Part shown: positions 1 to 8,525 of the stretch, one piece after another | How positions within the stretch are numbered: the stretch's first letter is position 1 | Layout: every line of letters starts with the position of its first letter | From: JAHWKI01 sp035513575 | Lineage (GTDB): Bacteria; Gemmatimonadota; Gemmatimonadetes; Longimicrobiales; RSA9 | Direction of reading: 5' to 3' | Assembly: GCA_035513575.1 (NCBI GenBank) | Contig: DATKBW010000034.1 | Location: 38,237 to 102,236 of the forward strand | Length of the DNA stretch: 64,000 nucleotides | The notes under the pieces: model-generated | Told to the model about the DNA's origin: nothing | Seen by the model: only the letters and a program-made list of their open reading frames with translations | Databases searched by the model: none | Program-made: the position numbers and the translations under genes

Positions 1-93
1 TACCGTCGGATCCCGCCGCGGGACCGGTGGGCGGTGGTGAGCTACCTGAGGCAGCTGCAGGAGCAGGACGCGGCGCAGGGAGGGCCGGAGTAG
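1..93 (+). CDS. actE: ActE, cytochrome c subunit of alternative complex III (3' end only)
   Basis: The open frame enters from the left edge and gives about 30 C-terminal residues ending in a TAG one base before the next start. The visible pattern IPPRDRWAVVSYLRQLQ is the closing helix usual in mono-haem cytochrome c domains, where an I-x-P-x-D-R-W stretch precedes a helix ending in LQ. Directly downstream is actF, and in act operons actE, the monohaem cytochrome c, immediately precedes actF. The haem-binding CxxCH and the rest of the protein lie outside the window, so the identification rests on this tail plus gene order. It would be a periplasmic electron carrier subunit of the quinol:cytochrome c/HiPIP oxidoreductase. 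Confidence 0.75.
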   Translation, partial: YRRIPPRDRWAVVSYLRQLQEQDAAQGGPE

Positions 94-94
94 C

Positions 95-1384
95 ATGTCG
101 CACGAGATCTCGGAGCTGAAGGCGTATCCGGTCCGGCGGCTGGAGTCCGCGCAGGGCCTGCTGGTCGCCGCGGCGGTCCTGGTGGTCCTGGGGCTCATCG
201 GCTTCGCCATCGGCCTGGCCGCGGACGCCGACCAGGCCTGGCGGGCGTACATCTTCAACTGGATCTTCTTCGCCGGGATCGCCCAGGGCGCCGTGATCCT
301 GGCGGCGGTGGTGACCATCACGCGCGGCGTGTGGTCCCGCCCCATCCGACGGGTGTCCCTCTCCTTCGTGGCGTTTCTCCCCATCGCCTACCTGATCCTC
401 TTCCCCCCCGTGCTGATCTGGGGTGCGGATCACATCCTCCCGTGGCTGCACGAGGACGTGGGCGGGAAGGCGGCGTACCTCAACCTGCCCTTCCTCGCTG
501 CCCGGAACATGCTCGCGCTGCTCGTGCTGCTGGCGATCTCGCTGGCCTTCGCGTACTGGGCGCTCCGCCCCGACGCGGGGCTGGCGAAGGGGGCAGGGCT
601 GCGCGGGTTCGATCGCCTCACGCGGGGGTGGCGCGGTCAGGAGGCCGAGGAGGTGCGGTCCCACGGGGTCCTGGCGAAGCTCGCGCCCGCCCTGGTGATC
701 CTCTACGCCATCGCGTGGAGCTTCGTCGCGTTCGATTTCGTCATGTCCCTGGACCCCCACTGGCTCAGCACGCTGATCGGGGCGTACGTCTTCATGGCCG
801 CATTCCTGGGCGGGATCGCCGCCACGGCCGTGGCCACGCTGTTCTATCGCGGCCGCATGTCGCTCCAGGAGTACATCGAGGGGGCGAACATCCACGACCT
901 GGGCAAGCTGATGTTCGCGTTCTGCGTGTTCTGGGCCTACCTCTTCTGGTCCCAGTACATCGTCATCTGGTACGGCAACCTGCCCGCCGAGCAGGTCTTC
1001 TTCGTGAACCGGCTCGCGCCGCCCTACAAGTCGCTGTCCATCGCGGTGTTCTTCATGCTCTTCGTCCTCCCGTTCTTCGGGCTCCTGGGCGTGAAGCCGA
1101 AGAAGACGCCGGGGATCCTGGCCGCCTTCGCGGGCGTCATCCTGCTGGGGCTCTGGGTCGAGCGCTACATCCTGATCTACCCGACCCTCTACCCCGGCGC
1201 CGACGCGCTCCCCTTCGGCATCGCCGAGGTGGGGATCGCCCTGGCCTTCGCGGGGCTCCTGATCGCATCCCTCGCCTGGTTCGCCTCCCGGTTCCCCATG
1301 CTCCAGGTCTGGCAGCCCGCCTCGGAGGTGGAGCTGCTCGGTGTAGAGGTCGAGGCGGCTGGCGTGGGCCGGCCGGTGGTGTAG
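95..1384 (+). CDS. actF: ActF, quinone-binding membrane subunit of alternative complex III
   Basis: A 429-residue polytopic membrane protein with about ten hydrophobic helices, the first near residues 22-45. Family-like features are the helix bearing FNWIFFAGIAQGAV (about residues 53-66), AFDFVMSLDPHWLST (about 211-225) and FWSQYIVIWYGNLPAE (about 287-302). These are typical of the NrfD/PsrC-related ActC/ActF quinol-oxidising subunits of alternative complex III, which passes electrons from menaquinol to a cytochrome c or HiPIP. The ATG lies one base after the actE stop, so the two are co-translated. A strong terminator follows, so this is the last gene of the operon and no cytochrome oxidase genes follow. 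The C-terminal 30 residues are hydrophilic and Val/Glu-rich. Confidence 0.9.
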   Translation: MSHEISELKAYPVRRLESAQGLLVAAAVLVVLGLIGFAIGLAADADQAWRAYIFNWIFFAGIAQGAVILAAVVTITRGVWSRPIRRVSLSFVAFLPIAYLILFPPVLIWGADHILPWLHEDVGGKAAYLNLPFLAARNMLALLVLLAISLAFAYWALRPDAGLAKGAGLRGFDRLTRGWRGQEAEEVRSHGVLAKLAPALVILYAIAWSFVAFDFVMSLDPHWLSTLIGAYVFMAAFLGGIAATAVATLFYRGRMSLQEYIEGANIHDLGKLMFAFCVFWAYLFWSQYIVIWYGNLPAEQVFFVNRLAPPYKSLSIAVFFMLFVLPFFGLLGVKPKKTPGILAAFAGVILLGLWVERYILIYPTLYPGADALPFGIAEVGIALAFAGLLIASLAWFASRFPMLQVWQPASEVELLGVEVEAAGVGRPVV

Positions 1385-1451
1385 GGCCGGCGCTCCTGGC
1401 CACCCCTGTCACGCGAAGAACGCGAACGGCGCGAAGGGCGCGAAGGGGACT

Positions 1452-1499
1452 CACCGGGCGAGGCGGCGTCGGGGCGGCCGCTTCGCCCGGTGTGTTTTT
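1452..1499 (+). terminator. Rho-independent terminator of the act operon
   Basis: A 16-bp stem, CACCGGGCGAGGCGGC (1452-1467) paired with GCCGCTTCGCCCGGTG (1477-1492) with a single G-U pair, has a 9-nt loop and is followed by TGTTTTT. It sits about 70 bp after actF. The rest of the 1385-1678 gap shows no coding potential I trust; a purine-rich GCGAA-type stretch lies at about 1410-1445. Confidence 0.9.
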
Positions 1500-1678
1500 C
1501 TCGCCCGGAAGCTGCGTCGGGGAGAAACCCCAGCGAGGGAACGTCGTACAGCCCGCGTCGCGCTGGGGAGGCACTTTCGCTCGGGGTGTAGGCGGCGAAG
1601 ACCGCCTTCGCGCCCTCCGCGGGCTTCGCGTGGAATGACGTGGAGGACGCCCGGAACGCCGAACCCGAACCAGGAACG

Positions 1679-2443
1679 ATGAACGCCCGCGAGCTCCTGT
1701 CCGAGAAGATCGTCATCGTCCTGAACGAAACGCAGGACCGGGTGAACATCGGCGGCGCCATCCGCGCCATGATGAACACGGGGCTCCGGCGCCTGCGCAT
1801 GGTGAATCCCGCGGAATGGGACGAGTTCCGGATCGAGGGGATCGCGCACGGGTCGGAGATCGTGCGGGAGCGCGTCGAGTTCTTCGCCACGCTGGAGGAC
1901 GCCGTGGCGGACGCGGTGGAGGTGGTGGGCACGACGGCGCGCCGTCGTGCGATGCGGCACTCCTGGGAGCACCCCCGCGACGGCGTCGAGCAGATCCTGT
2001 CGCTGGCACGGGACGAGCGCGGCCCGGTGGCGATCCTCTTCGGCCGCGAGGACACGGGGCTCACGAACGAGCAGCTCGACCGGTGCGACCGGATCTGGAC
2101 GGTCCCTACCGACCCCGAGCGCCCCTCCCTCAACCTCGCCCAGGCCGTCCTGCTGGTCGCGTACGAGCTGTGGCTGGCGGGGCCGGGGAGCGAGAAGCCG
2201 CTCCCGCGCCCGCGCCGGGACGCCCCACCGGCGACGTCGTCTCACCTGGAGGAGGTGTTCGCGGAAGTGGACCGGCACCTCCGGACCATCAACTTCTACC
2301 GCGGCGGGAAGAACCCCGAGTCGGTGATGCGGACCATCCGCGCCATCCTGCGGCGCGCGGGGGTGGACGAGCGGGAGGCGGAGCTGGTCCGGGCCATCGC
2401 GGCCCGGAGCCGCCGGAGCATCGAGCGGCTGCGGGGCAGCTAG
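1679..2443 (+). CDS. trmJ: TrmJ-type SpoU/TrmH-family RNA 2'-O-methyltransferase
   Basis: Predicted SPOUT-fold methyltransferase using SAM to 2'-O-methylate RNA; the TrmJ group acts on tRNA position 32. The three SpoU motifs are present: NETQDRVNIGGAIRAM (motif 1, near residue 15), FGREDTGLTNE (motif 2, about residue 120) and PSLNLAQAVLLVAYELW (motif 3, about residue 145). A C-terminal helical extension of about 80 residues with TINFYRGGKNPESVMRTIR is characteristic of TrmJ rather than short TrmL proteins. The frame is open upstream to a GTG at 1640, but homologues begin near the ATG at 1679, which has AGGAAC just before it. About 255 aa from this start. Cytoplasmic, monocistronic. Confidence 0.85.
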   Translation: MNARELLSEKIVIVLNETQDRVNIGGAIRAMMNTGLRRLRMVNPAEWDEFRIEGIAHGSEIVRERVEFFATLEDAVADAVEVVGTTARRRAMRHSWEHPRDGVEQILSLARDERGPVAILFGREDTGLTNEQLDRCDRIWTVPTDPERPSLNLAQAVLLVAYELWLAGPGSEKPLPRPRRDAPPATSSHLEEVFAEVDRHLRTINFYRGGKNPESVMRTIRAILRRAGVDEREAELVRAIAARSRRSIERLRGS

Positions 2444-2796
2444 GCTGTCCTCATTCGGAGTTGATGCGACAGTAGGAACGGTCCGGGAGCCTGATCGTGG
2501 CTCGCGAGCCGTCGATCCGCGGGGCCCCGGCTCCCTGCGGCGGCGTGAGTCGAGAATTCCTGCCCCTCGCCATCCCTCTGTTCTCGATCCACGGCGCTGA
2601 GCGACGTCGGGGCTGCACGCGCCGCCGCTCCTTCGCATTCTGTGTCGCTCCGACGCCGAATCCCGACGTGAAATGAGAACGAACGGCGTCGGCAGTGCCA
2701 GACTTCAGCCGGGACGTCGCCCGCCGGCGGAAATGCGTCGGCCGCTCACCCGTCGTGTCGCGGCTACTCGGGAACAGGACAGCCAAGTGGGGGCGG
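2444..2796. other. 353-bp gene-free stretch with atypical composition
   Basis: No frame here has the strong GC3 bias of its neighbours. The first 40 bp after the trmJ stop and the stretch around 2560-2690 are visibly less GC-rich than the rest of the window. It probably holds the promoter for the gene at 2797, but I see no convincing -35/-10 pair. Confidence 0.4.
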
Positions 2797-3379
2797 ATGA
2801 AGCAACGGATGAAGATCTGCGGCGTCTCCTTTCTGATGTTGGCTGCCGCAGGGCAGGCGCGAGCGCAGGACGTGTGGGACCGCGCGGCGGAAGCCGTCGT
2901 GCGGCTGCAGCCGGGGAGCTTTCCGGAGCTACCCACGGCCAACCGGACGGACCTCGAGAGGGTCGGCTGCACGATCCCGCAGGCGTGGGGCCGGTCGGAA
3001 GCGCACAACGTGATCCGGGGCCGCTTCGCCAGCGCCGATCAGGAGGACTGGGCCGTGCTATGCTCGAGGGACGGCAGGAGCGAGCCTGGTCTACTGGGGC
3101 GGGCCCGCACGGTGCTCCGCGGCCGTCCCCGGCTCCGGAGGGGTGTCCCCGTCGCCGGACCGCGCCTGGCTCCAGGGCGTGGGAGAGGGCGAGATCGGCT
3201 ACTCGCGTGCCATCACGACGATCGGGCGGGACTACATCCTGCGTATGCACCGGGCGCTCGGCGGACCGGCGCCGCCTCCGGTGGACCACGAAGGGATCGC
3301 CGAGGCATTCGTCGAGAAGGCGTCCGTCGTCTGGTACTGTCACGAGGGCGAGTGGCTCGAGCTTTCGGGAATGGACTGA
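2797..3379 (+). pseudogene. Secreted hypothetical protein interrupted by a +1 frameshift
   Basis: Begins with a clear signal peptide (MKQRMKICGVSFLMLAAAG, cleavage after ARAQ). The first frame reads well to ...EDWAVLCSRDGRS near 3083. Sense then continues in the next frame from SLVYWGGPARCS to a TGA at 3377-3379, including IGYSRAITTIGRDYILRMH and EKASVVWYCHEGEWLELSG. Removing one base around 3075-3090 restores a single protein of about 193 residues. I recall similar short secreted proteins with a W-A-V-L-C-S-R core, but the function is unknown. The break may be a true mutation or a sequencing/assembly error. The first frame happens to stay open right into the next gene, which would mislead an automatic caller into one long fused product. 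Confidence 0.7.
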
Positions 3380-3465
3380 GCCCTGCGTGCCGGCTCCCTC
3401 GCACGGCCGGCCCCGCACCGCTACTGTGGGACCGGACAGCCCTCCGATCAAAGACGACAGGAACC

Positions 3466-4158
3466 ATGCGCAACCTCCAGAGCCTCGCCATCGCGGCGAT
3501 CCTCCTGACCGCGGCGGCGTGCGGCCGGAGCGGTGAGACCCGGTCCCCGACGACGCCGTCGCCGACCGCCTCGACCCTCGAGCGCGCCGCGCGCGCCGAC
3601 AGCGTCCGCCGGTCCTACACGCAGGCGGACGTCGACTTCATGACGGGGATGATCCACCACCACGCCCAGGCGCTGGTGATGGCGCGGATGGCCCCCACCC
3701 ACGAGGCCAGCTCGCCGCTCCAGGTCCTCGCCGCGCGGATCATCAACGGCCAGAAGGACGAGATCGCGCTGATGCAGCAGTGGCTCCGGGACCACGGCCA
3801 GCCGGTGCCCGAGGTGAGCGAGGACGGAATGGTCGTGGGCGCGGCGGGTGGCCATGGCGCCCACGCCGGCCACGGCGGCCACCACGCGGCCGCCATGCCG
3901 GGGATGCTCACGCCCGCGCAGATGGAGCGCCTGGGCGCGGCGCGCGGCGCCGAGTGGGACCGGCTGTTCCTGACCTTCATGATCCAGCACCACCAGGGCG
4001 CGCTCACCATGGTGGACGCGCTCTTCGCCACGTACGGCGCCGGCCAGGGTGACGCGATCTTCAAGATCGCCGCCGACATCGGCGCCGACCAGGCGAGCGA
4101 GATCGACCGCATGCAGCTCATGCTGCACGAGCTGATGTTCGGGCCCGGCAGCCACTGA
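3466..4158 (+). CDS. DUF305 lipoprotein
   Basis: A 230-residue exported lipoprotein with a short signal sequence and lipobox LLTAAAC, lipidated Cys at residue 19. The DUF305 four-helix domain is clear from two His-rich motifs, DFMTGMIHHHAQALVMA (about residues 59-75) and LFLTFMIQHHQGALTMV (about 168-184). A His/Gly-rich linker (GGHGAHAGHGGHHAAAMPGM) lies between, suggesting metal contact. DUF305 proteins are often found near copper or other metal-handling genes, but no activity is established. The next gene (LVIVD lipoprotein) starts 24 bp downstream and is probably co-transcribed. The start ATG follows ACAGGAACC. Confidence 0.85.
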   Translation: MRNLQSLAIAAILLTAAACGRSGETRSPTTPSPTASTLERAARADSVRRSYTQADVDFMTGMIHHHAQALVMARMAPTHEASSPLQVLAARIINGQKDEIALMQQWLRDHGQPVPEVSEDGMVVGAAGGHGAHAGHGGHHAAAMPGMLTPAQMERLGAARGAEWDRLFLTFMIQHHQGALTMVDALFATYGAGQGDAIFKIAADIGADQASEIDRMQLMLHELMFGPGSH

Positions 4159-4181
4159 TTCACCGTACCGAGGGAAGCCCC

Positions 4182-6182
4182 ATGACCAGTACGCCCGCGA
4201 CGCTTCGAACCGCCGTCCTCACCCTTGCCGCGGCCGCCCTCGCGGCCTGCGCCTCCTCTCCCGACCCGGCGGCGACGCCGGAGCCGACGACCCGGCCGCT
4301 GACCATCGCGGCCGCGGCCGCCACCGCCCCCGACCCCGATCCCCGGATCGGGCTCCGGGCGGGGGTGCACGACGCGGGCGAGGCGATCTGGAACCTGCGG
4401 CTGCTGTCCAACACGCCATCGCCCGAGCCGTTCGCCGGTGTCACCAATTCGGACCTGGCGTTCATGGGCCCGTACGCGATCCAGGGCAACTACAACGGCT
4501 TCCAGGTCTGGGACATCTCGGACCCGCGGCATCCGGTCCTGGAGAAGGGGTACTTCTGCCCCGCGTCACAGAGCGACGTGTCGGTCTACCGGAACCTGCT
4601 GTTCGTGTCCGGCGAGGGGCTGAGCGGCCGGATCGACTGCGGCGGCGGCGGCGTGGCCGACACGGTGAGCGCGGACCGGCTCCGCGGGCTGCGCATCTTC
4701 GACATCAGCGACCTGGACAACCCGGTGAACGTGGGCAACGTCCAGACGTGCCGCGGCTCCCACACCCACACGGTGCTGGTGGACCCGAACGACCGCGAGC
4801 ACGTCTACGTCTACATCTCCGGCTCCGCGGGCGTCCGCTCGCCCAGCGAGCTGCCGGGTTGCGAGACGGGGATGCCGGACGAGAACCCGAACACGGCGCT
4901 GTTCCGGATCGAGGTGATCCGGGTCCCGGTGGCCAACCCGGCGCGGGCCGCCATCGTCTCCTCCCCCCGCATCTTCGACGACCTCGAGGCGCCGCCCACG
5001 CATGGCGAGGCGCAGGCGGACATCGCGGCGCGGGTGAGGCAGCTCGCCGAGGCGCGCCGGACGGGCGCGTTCATCGCGGTGATCCGCGGCACGGAGCAGG
5101 TCCTCTCGTCCCGGTTCGTCGACCCCATGCTGGACAGCATCGTCGCGGCGCGGGGCGCCACCGGCGCGCCCACGCGGTCGGACAGCGCCGCGCTCCGGGC
5201 CGCGCTGCCGGAGCTGATGGCGCAGATGTTCGGCACGGGCGAGCGGATGCGGACCGGTCCCACGCAGTGCCACGACATCACGGTCTACCCGGCCATCGGT
5301 CTGGCGGGCGGCGCGTGCGGCGGGTACGGGCTCCTGCTCGACATCCGGGACCCCGAGCAGCCGCGGCGCATCGACGCCGTCGCCGATTCCAATTTCTCCT
5401 ACTGGCACTCGGCCACGTTCAGCAACGACGGCACCAAGGTCCTGTTCACGGACGAGTGGGGCGGCGGCGGCGGCCCCAAGTGCCGGGCGACGGACCCGAA
5501 GGAGTGGGGCGCGAACGCCATCTTCACCCTCGAGAACGGGCGGATGGTCTTCCAGAGCTACTACAAGCTCCCGGCGGCGCAGACGGAGCTGGAGAACTGC
5601 GTGGCCCACAACGGCTCGCTGATCCCCATCCCCGGGCGTGACGTCATGGTCCAGGGGTGGTACCAGGGCGGGATCTCCGTCTTCGACTGGACGGACCCCC
5701 GCAACCCCGTCGAGATCGCCTTCTTCGACCGCGGCCCGCTGAACCCGGGGCGGATGACCAGCGCGGGGTCGTGGTCCGTCTACTGGTACAACGGCGTTCT
5801 CGTCAGCTCGGAGATCGCCCGCGGCCTCGACATCCTCGAGCTCACGCCGAGCGCGTTCCTGACCCGGAACGAGATCGACGCGGCGAACACGGTCGAGCTG
5901 GACTACCTGAACGTCCAGGGCCAGCCGAAGTTCACGTGGCCGCCCAGCTTCGCGCTGGCCCGCGCGTACCTGGACCAGCTCGCGCGCTCGAACGGGCTGG
6001 CCGCCGACCGCATCCGCGACGCGCGTCAGGCGCTGGTCATCGCCGAGGGCCGCTCCGGCGACGCCCGCCGTCAGACCCTCACGGCCCTCGGCGCCCGGCT
6101 CCGGGACCAGGCCGCCGGCGCGGGCGACCCCGCGAAGGTGCGGACGCTCGCCCAGGCGGTCCGCGCTCTCGCCGGCTCGTAA
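4182..6182 (+). CDS. LVIVD-repeat beta-propeller lipoprotein
   Basis: 666 residues with an N-terminal signal and lipobox ALAAC (Cys about 23), so it should sit on the outer face of a membrane. Repeated blades carry the LVIVD-type pattern, such as GFQVWDISDPRHPVLE, LRIFDISDLDNPVNVG, LLLDIRDPEQPRRID and ISVFDWTDPRNPVEIA. Many His and Asp residues (SHTHTVLVDPNDREH, FSYWHSATFSNDG) occur between blades. The last 100 residues are helical and outside the propeller. The start is preceded by GAGGGAAGC. Its coupling to the DUF305 gene suggests a shared periplasmic or surface role. Substrate unknown. Confidence 0.8.
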   Translation: MTSTPATLRTAVLTLAAAALAACASSPDPAATPEPTTRPLTIAAAAATAPDPDPRIGLRAGVHDAGEAIWNLRLLSNTPSPEPFAGVTNSDLAFMGPYAIQGNYNGFQVWDISDPRHPVLEKGYFCPASQSDVSVYRNLLFVSGEGLSGRIDCGGGGVADTVSADRLRGLRIFDISDLDNPVNVGNVQTCRGSHTHTVLVDPNDREHVYVYISGSAGVRSPSELPGCETGMPDENPNTALFRIEVIRVPVANPARAAIVSSPRIFDDLEAPPTHGEAQADIAARVRQLAEARRTGAFIAVIRGTEQVLSSRFVDPMLDSIVAARGATGAPTRSDSAALRAALPELMAQMFGTGERMRTGPTQCHDITVYPAIGLAGGACGGYGLLLDIRDPEQPRRIDAVADSNFSYWHSATFSNDGTKVLFTDEWGGGGGPKCRATDPKEWGANAIFTLENGRMVFQSYYKLPAAQTELENCVAHNGSLIPIPGRDVMVQGWYQGGISVFDWTDPRNPVEIAFFDRGPLNPGRMTSAGSWSVYWYNGVLVSSEIARGLDILELTPSAFLTRNEIDAANTVELDYLNVQGQPKFTWPPSFALARAYLDQLARSNGLAADRIRDARQALVIAEGRSGDARRQTLTALGARLRDQAAGAGDPAKVRTLAQAVRALAGS

Positions 6183-6216
6183 CGGAGCGCTGCGGCGCCC
6201 CCCTACGGACGATGCA

Positions 6217-6594
6217 ATGACGCGGACCTCAGCACACGACCACCGCCCCACCGCGCTCCTTCGGTCGCGGCTGCTCCTCCTCCTGCTCCTGGCGGCCGCG
6301 GGGATCGGGGGGTGCGCCTCGGCACGCCGGTCCGATGAAGGCGCGGTCTACCTGATCGTGGACAATCGCCGGCCCGTCATGGTGACCATCTACGCGGTCC
6401 GGTATTCCAGCCGGTTCCGTCTGGGGACCGTGAACGGGATGGGGCAGGAGCGGTTCGTCATCCGGTCGCACATGATGGGCGGCGGGGGCGAGCTCCAGCT
6501 CGCGGTGGACCCACTGGGAGACCCATCCCGGCGCTACACGCGGGTCGTCCTTGTGCGCCCTGGCGAGACCCTCCACCTGGAGCTGGTGTTCTGA
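6217..6594 (+). CDS. Small hypothetical lipoprotein
   Basis: 125 residues: a basic N-terminus, a Leu-rich hydrophobic run and lipobox GIGGC (Cys about 33), then about 90 residues predicted to be mostly beta strand (VYLIVDNRRPVMVTIYAVRY, ERFVIRSHMMGG, RRYTRVVLVRPGETLHLELVF). The pattern of a short lipidated beta domain ending in an aromatic residue recalls small envelope lipoproteins, but I do not recognise a family. It lies 34 bp after the LVIVD gene and may belong to the same transcript. Confidence 0.65.
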   Translation: MTRTSAHDHRPTALLRSRLLLLLLLAAAGIGGCASARRSDEGAVYLIVDNRRPVMVTIYAVRYSSRFRLGTVNGMGQERFVIRSHMMGGGGELQLAVDPLGDPSRRYTRVVLVRPGETLHLELVF

Positions 6595-6704
6595 GCGAGC
6601 CATGAGCTCGCAGCGTGCGCCGGCGGCTGAGAGCCGGTCGGCGCGGCCCGGGGCTTGCACGGTAAGACCCCCGAACAGTCGCCACAAACGACCTGGAGGG
6701 ATAC

Positions 6705-6848
6705 ATGATCTTTAAGCTCGCAAAGCTCGTCGCCTACAAGAAGGCGCCCGCGAAGACATTCGCGGTGCTGCACCCCATCAAGGCCCTGAAGTGGGGCGCC
6801 GTCTTCTTCCTGATCTCCAAGCTCGTCGGGCGGCGCCAGGAGGCGTAA
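6705..6848 (+). CDS. 47-residue basic, single-hydrophobic-segment protein
   Basis: A short frame with a strong ribosome binding site (TGGAGGG, 6 nt before the ATG) and coding-type third positions. The product starts MIFKLAKLVAYKKAPAKTF and contains HPIKALKWG followed by a hydrophobic AVFFLISKLV near the C-terminus, with ten Lys/Arg in 47 residues. It resembles small proteins of the form M-x-F-K-L-A-K-L-x-A-Y-K-K that I associate with Gemmatimonadota genomes; that is recollection, not a search result. A terminator follows 18 bp downstream, so this is a discrete transcription unit. Function unknown; membrane binding through an amphipathic N-terminal helix is plausible. Confidence 0.7.
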   Translation: MIFKLAKLVAYKKAPAKTFAVLHPIKALKWGAVFFLISKLVGRRQEA

Positions 6849-6866
6849 TCGTCGGTGGCAGCAGCG

Positions 6867-6899
6867 CGGGCCCGGCCAGGGGATGGTCGGGCCCGTTTT
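6867..6899 (+). terminator. Rho-independent terminator after the 47-aa gene
   Basis: Stem CGGGCCCGGCC (6867-6877) with GGTCGGGCCCG (6885-6895), one G-U pair, a 7-nt loop, then TTTT. It lies between this gene and the convergent lytic transglycosylase gene. Confidence 0.85.
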
Positions 6900-6906
6900 C
6901 GTGTGC

Positions 6907-8403
6907 CTACGGTTGCGGGCCCGAGGCGGAGGGGTCGGGGCGGACCACGAGGACCTCGCCGATGCGCAGGGGGCGGGGGGATCCGAGGTCGTTCCAGGCG
7001 ACGAGGTCGTCGAGGCTGACGCCGTAGCGGCGGGCGAGCCCCGTGAGGGTCTCGCCGGCGGCGACGCGGTGTCGGGTGGGTGCCGCGCGCGACGCCGGCG
7101 GCGCGTCGTCGCTGACCACCTGGCGCGCCACCAGGAGCTTCATCCCGGGCTGGATCACGTCCCCCACCCCGGGGTTCAGCGACCGCATGGCGGCGACGGT
7201 GGTGCCGTGCGCCCGGGCGATCCTCCACCAGCTGTCCCCGGAGCGCACGGTCCAGCGCACCTCACGGTACTCCGGCAGCAGGCGTTCCTCGACGGGCAGC
7301 GACGCGACGCGGGCGAGCAGCGCGGCCCGGCCGGCCAGCCCCTCGGCGGCCACCGTCCCCGACGGCAAGCGGAGGAGCCACCCCCGGCCCGGGGGAGCGG
7401 CGCCCCGGAGCAGGTGGGGATTGAGCGCCTTCAGCTCCGCGACATCGACCCCGGTGGCCTTCGCCACGGCGCTGAGCCGGGTGCGGCCCTGGACGCGGAC
7501 GGTGTCGAAGACGAGGGGTTCCTCCGTCCGGACGTGGCCGAGCCCGTACCGCTCCCGGTTCGCCGCGACGTGGCCGGCCGCGAGGATCAGCGGGACGTAG
7601 CTGCGGGTCTCCGCCGGTAGCGCGCCCGCGGCGGTCAGGTCGAAGTACCCGCCCGCCGTTCGTGCCCGTGCGCGCCGGACGCGGCCCAGGCCGGCGTTGT
7701 AGGCGGCCGCGGCCAGCGACCAGTCGCCCAGCTCGCGGTGGAGCATCTTCAGGTGCGCCACCGCCGCGCGCGTGGACGCCAGGGGGTCGCGGCGCTCGTC
7801 GACCCAGTCGTCGATGCGGAGACCCTCCGCCCGGCCGGTCGTCCGCATGAACTGCCAGAGACCCACCGCCTTCGCGCGCGACACCGCCACCGGCGAGAAC
7901 CCGCTCTCCACCATCGTCAGGTAGAGCAGCTCTTCGGGCAGCCCCTGCGCCCGGAGCTCGGCCAGGATCAGGTCGCGGTAGCGACCCTCCCGCGTCAGCC
8001 ACCGCTCGTAGTTCTCCCGCGCACGACCCGCGTGGAAGTAGCCGATGTACTTCCCCACCTCCTCCACCACCGCCTCCGGGACCTCGCCTCGCGGGCCGAG
8101 GAACACCGCCCCGAACTGGACCCGGAGCTCCTCGTCCAGCGCCGGCGGTGCGGGCTCCGTCGCACCATCGGACGACCCCGGCTCCTCTCCGCCGAACAGC
8201 TCCTCCATACCCGCCGGCGCCTCGCCCCCATCCACGGACCCGTCGGCGTGGATCTCGTCCTCGAGCTCCTCCCCGAGCGGTCCCCGTGGTCCCGCCGGCG
8301 CGAAGCCCGCGCACCCGCCCGCGGAGAGCAGGATCGCGATGAGGATGGGCGTCGCGCCCGGTCGCGAGAGCGCGCCGGGCGCGCCGGGACCTGGTTCGGC
8401 CAT
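6907..8403 (-). CDS. MltD-like membrane-bound lytic murein transglycosylase with LysM repeats
   Basis: 498 residues. The N-terminus carries a signal and lipobox LSAGGC (Cys about 31), followed by an acidic linker. The catalytic SLT domain spans about 140-280, with LYLTMVESGFSPVAVS (catalytic Glu about 166), AVGLWQFM and YNAGLGRVRRA, matching the MltD/family 1 pattern. Three LysM-like modules follow: a weak one near 310, then VRSGDSWWRIARAHGTT and HRVAAGETLTGLARRYGVS. It would cleave peptidoglycan glycan strands to 1,6-anhydromuropeptides from the outer membrane inner leaflet, with the LysM units binding the wall. It converges on the 47-aa gene. Confidence 0.9.
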   Translation of the reverse strand: MAEPGPGAPGALSRPGATPILIAILLSAGGCAGFAPAGPRGPLGEELEDEIHADGSVDGGEAPAGMEELFGGEEPGSSDGATEPAPPALDEELRVQFGAVFLGPRGEVPEAVVEEVGKYIGYFHAGRARENYERWLTREGRYRDLILAELRAQGLPEELLYLTMVESGFSPVAVSRAKAVGLWQFMRTTGRAEGLRIDDWVDERRDPLASTRAAVAHLKMLHRELGDWSLAAAAYNAGLGRVRRARARTAGGYFDLTAAGALPAETRSYVPLILAAGHVAANRERYGLGHVRTEEPLVFDTVRVQGRTRLSAVAKATGVDVAELKALNPHLLRGAAPPGRGWLLRLPSGTVAAEGLAGRAALLARVASLPVEERLLPEYREVRWTVRSGDSWWRIARAHGTTVAAMRSLNPGVGDVIQPGMKLLVARQVVSDDAPPASRAAPTRHRVAAGETLTGLARRYGVSLDDLVAWNDLGSPRPLRIGEVLVVRPDPSASGPQP

Positions 8404-8525
8404 GCTGGTCCGCCCTGAACGTGGTTTGAACGGTCACGGAGAATGCGCCGGAAGATGCCACGCGGCTCCGCGTCGTGCCGGCCGATGTGTCTACCGCCGG
8501 GTGCCCCCGCCGTGTTCCCCGGACG

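Noticed and set aside
2451..3008. A minus-strand 185-codon frame across the gap after trmJ
   Set aside because: No coding bias, no domain, and it overlaps the signal peptide region of the plus-strand gene.
2695..4158. A single 487-residue protein across the secreted protein and the DUF305 gene
   Set aside because: The middle third is Arg/Gly/Pro nonsense created by reading through a frameshift; the DUF305 gene has its own start and lipoprotein signal at 3466.
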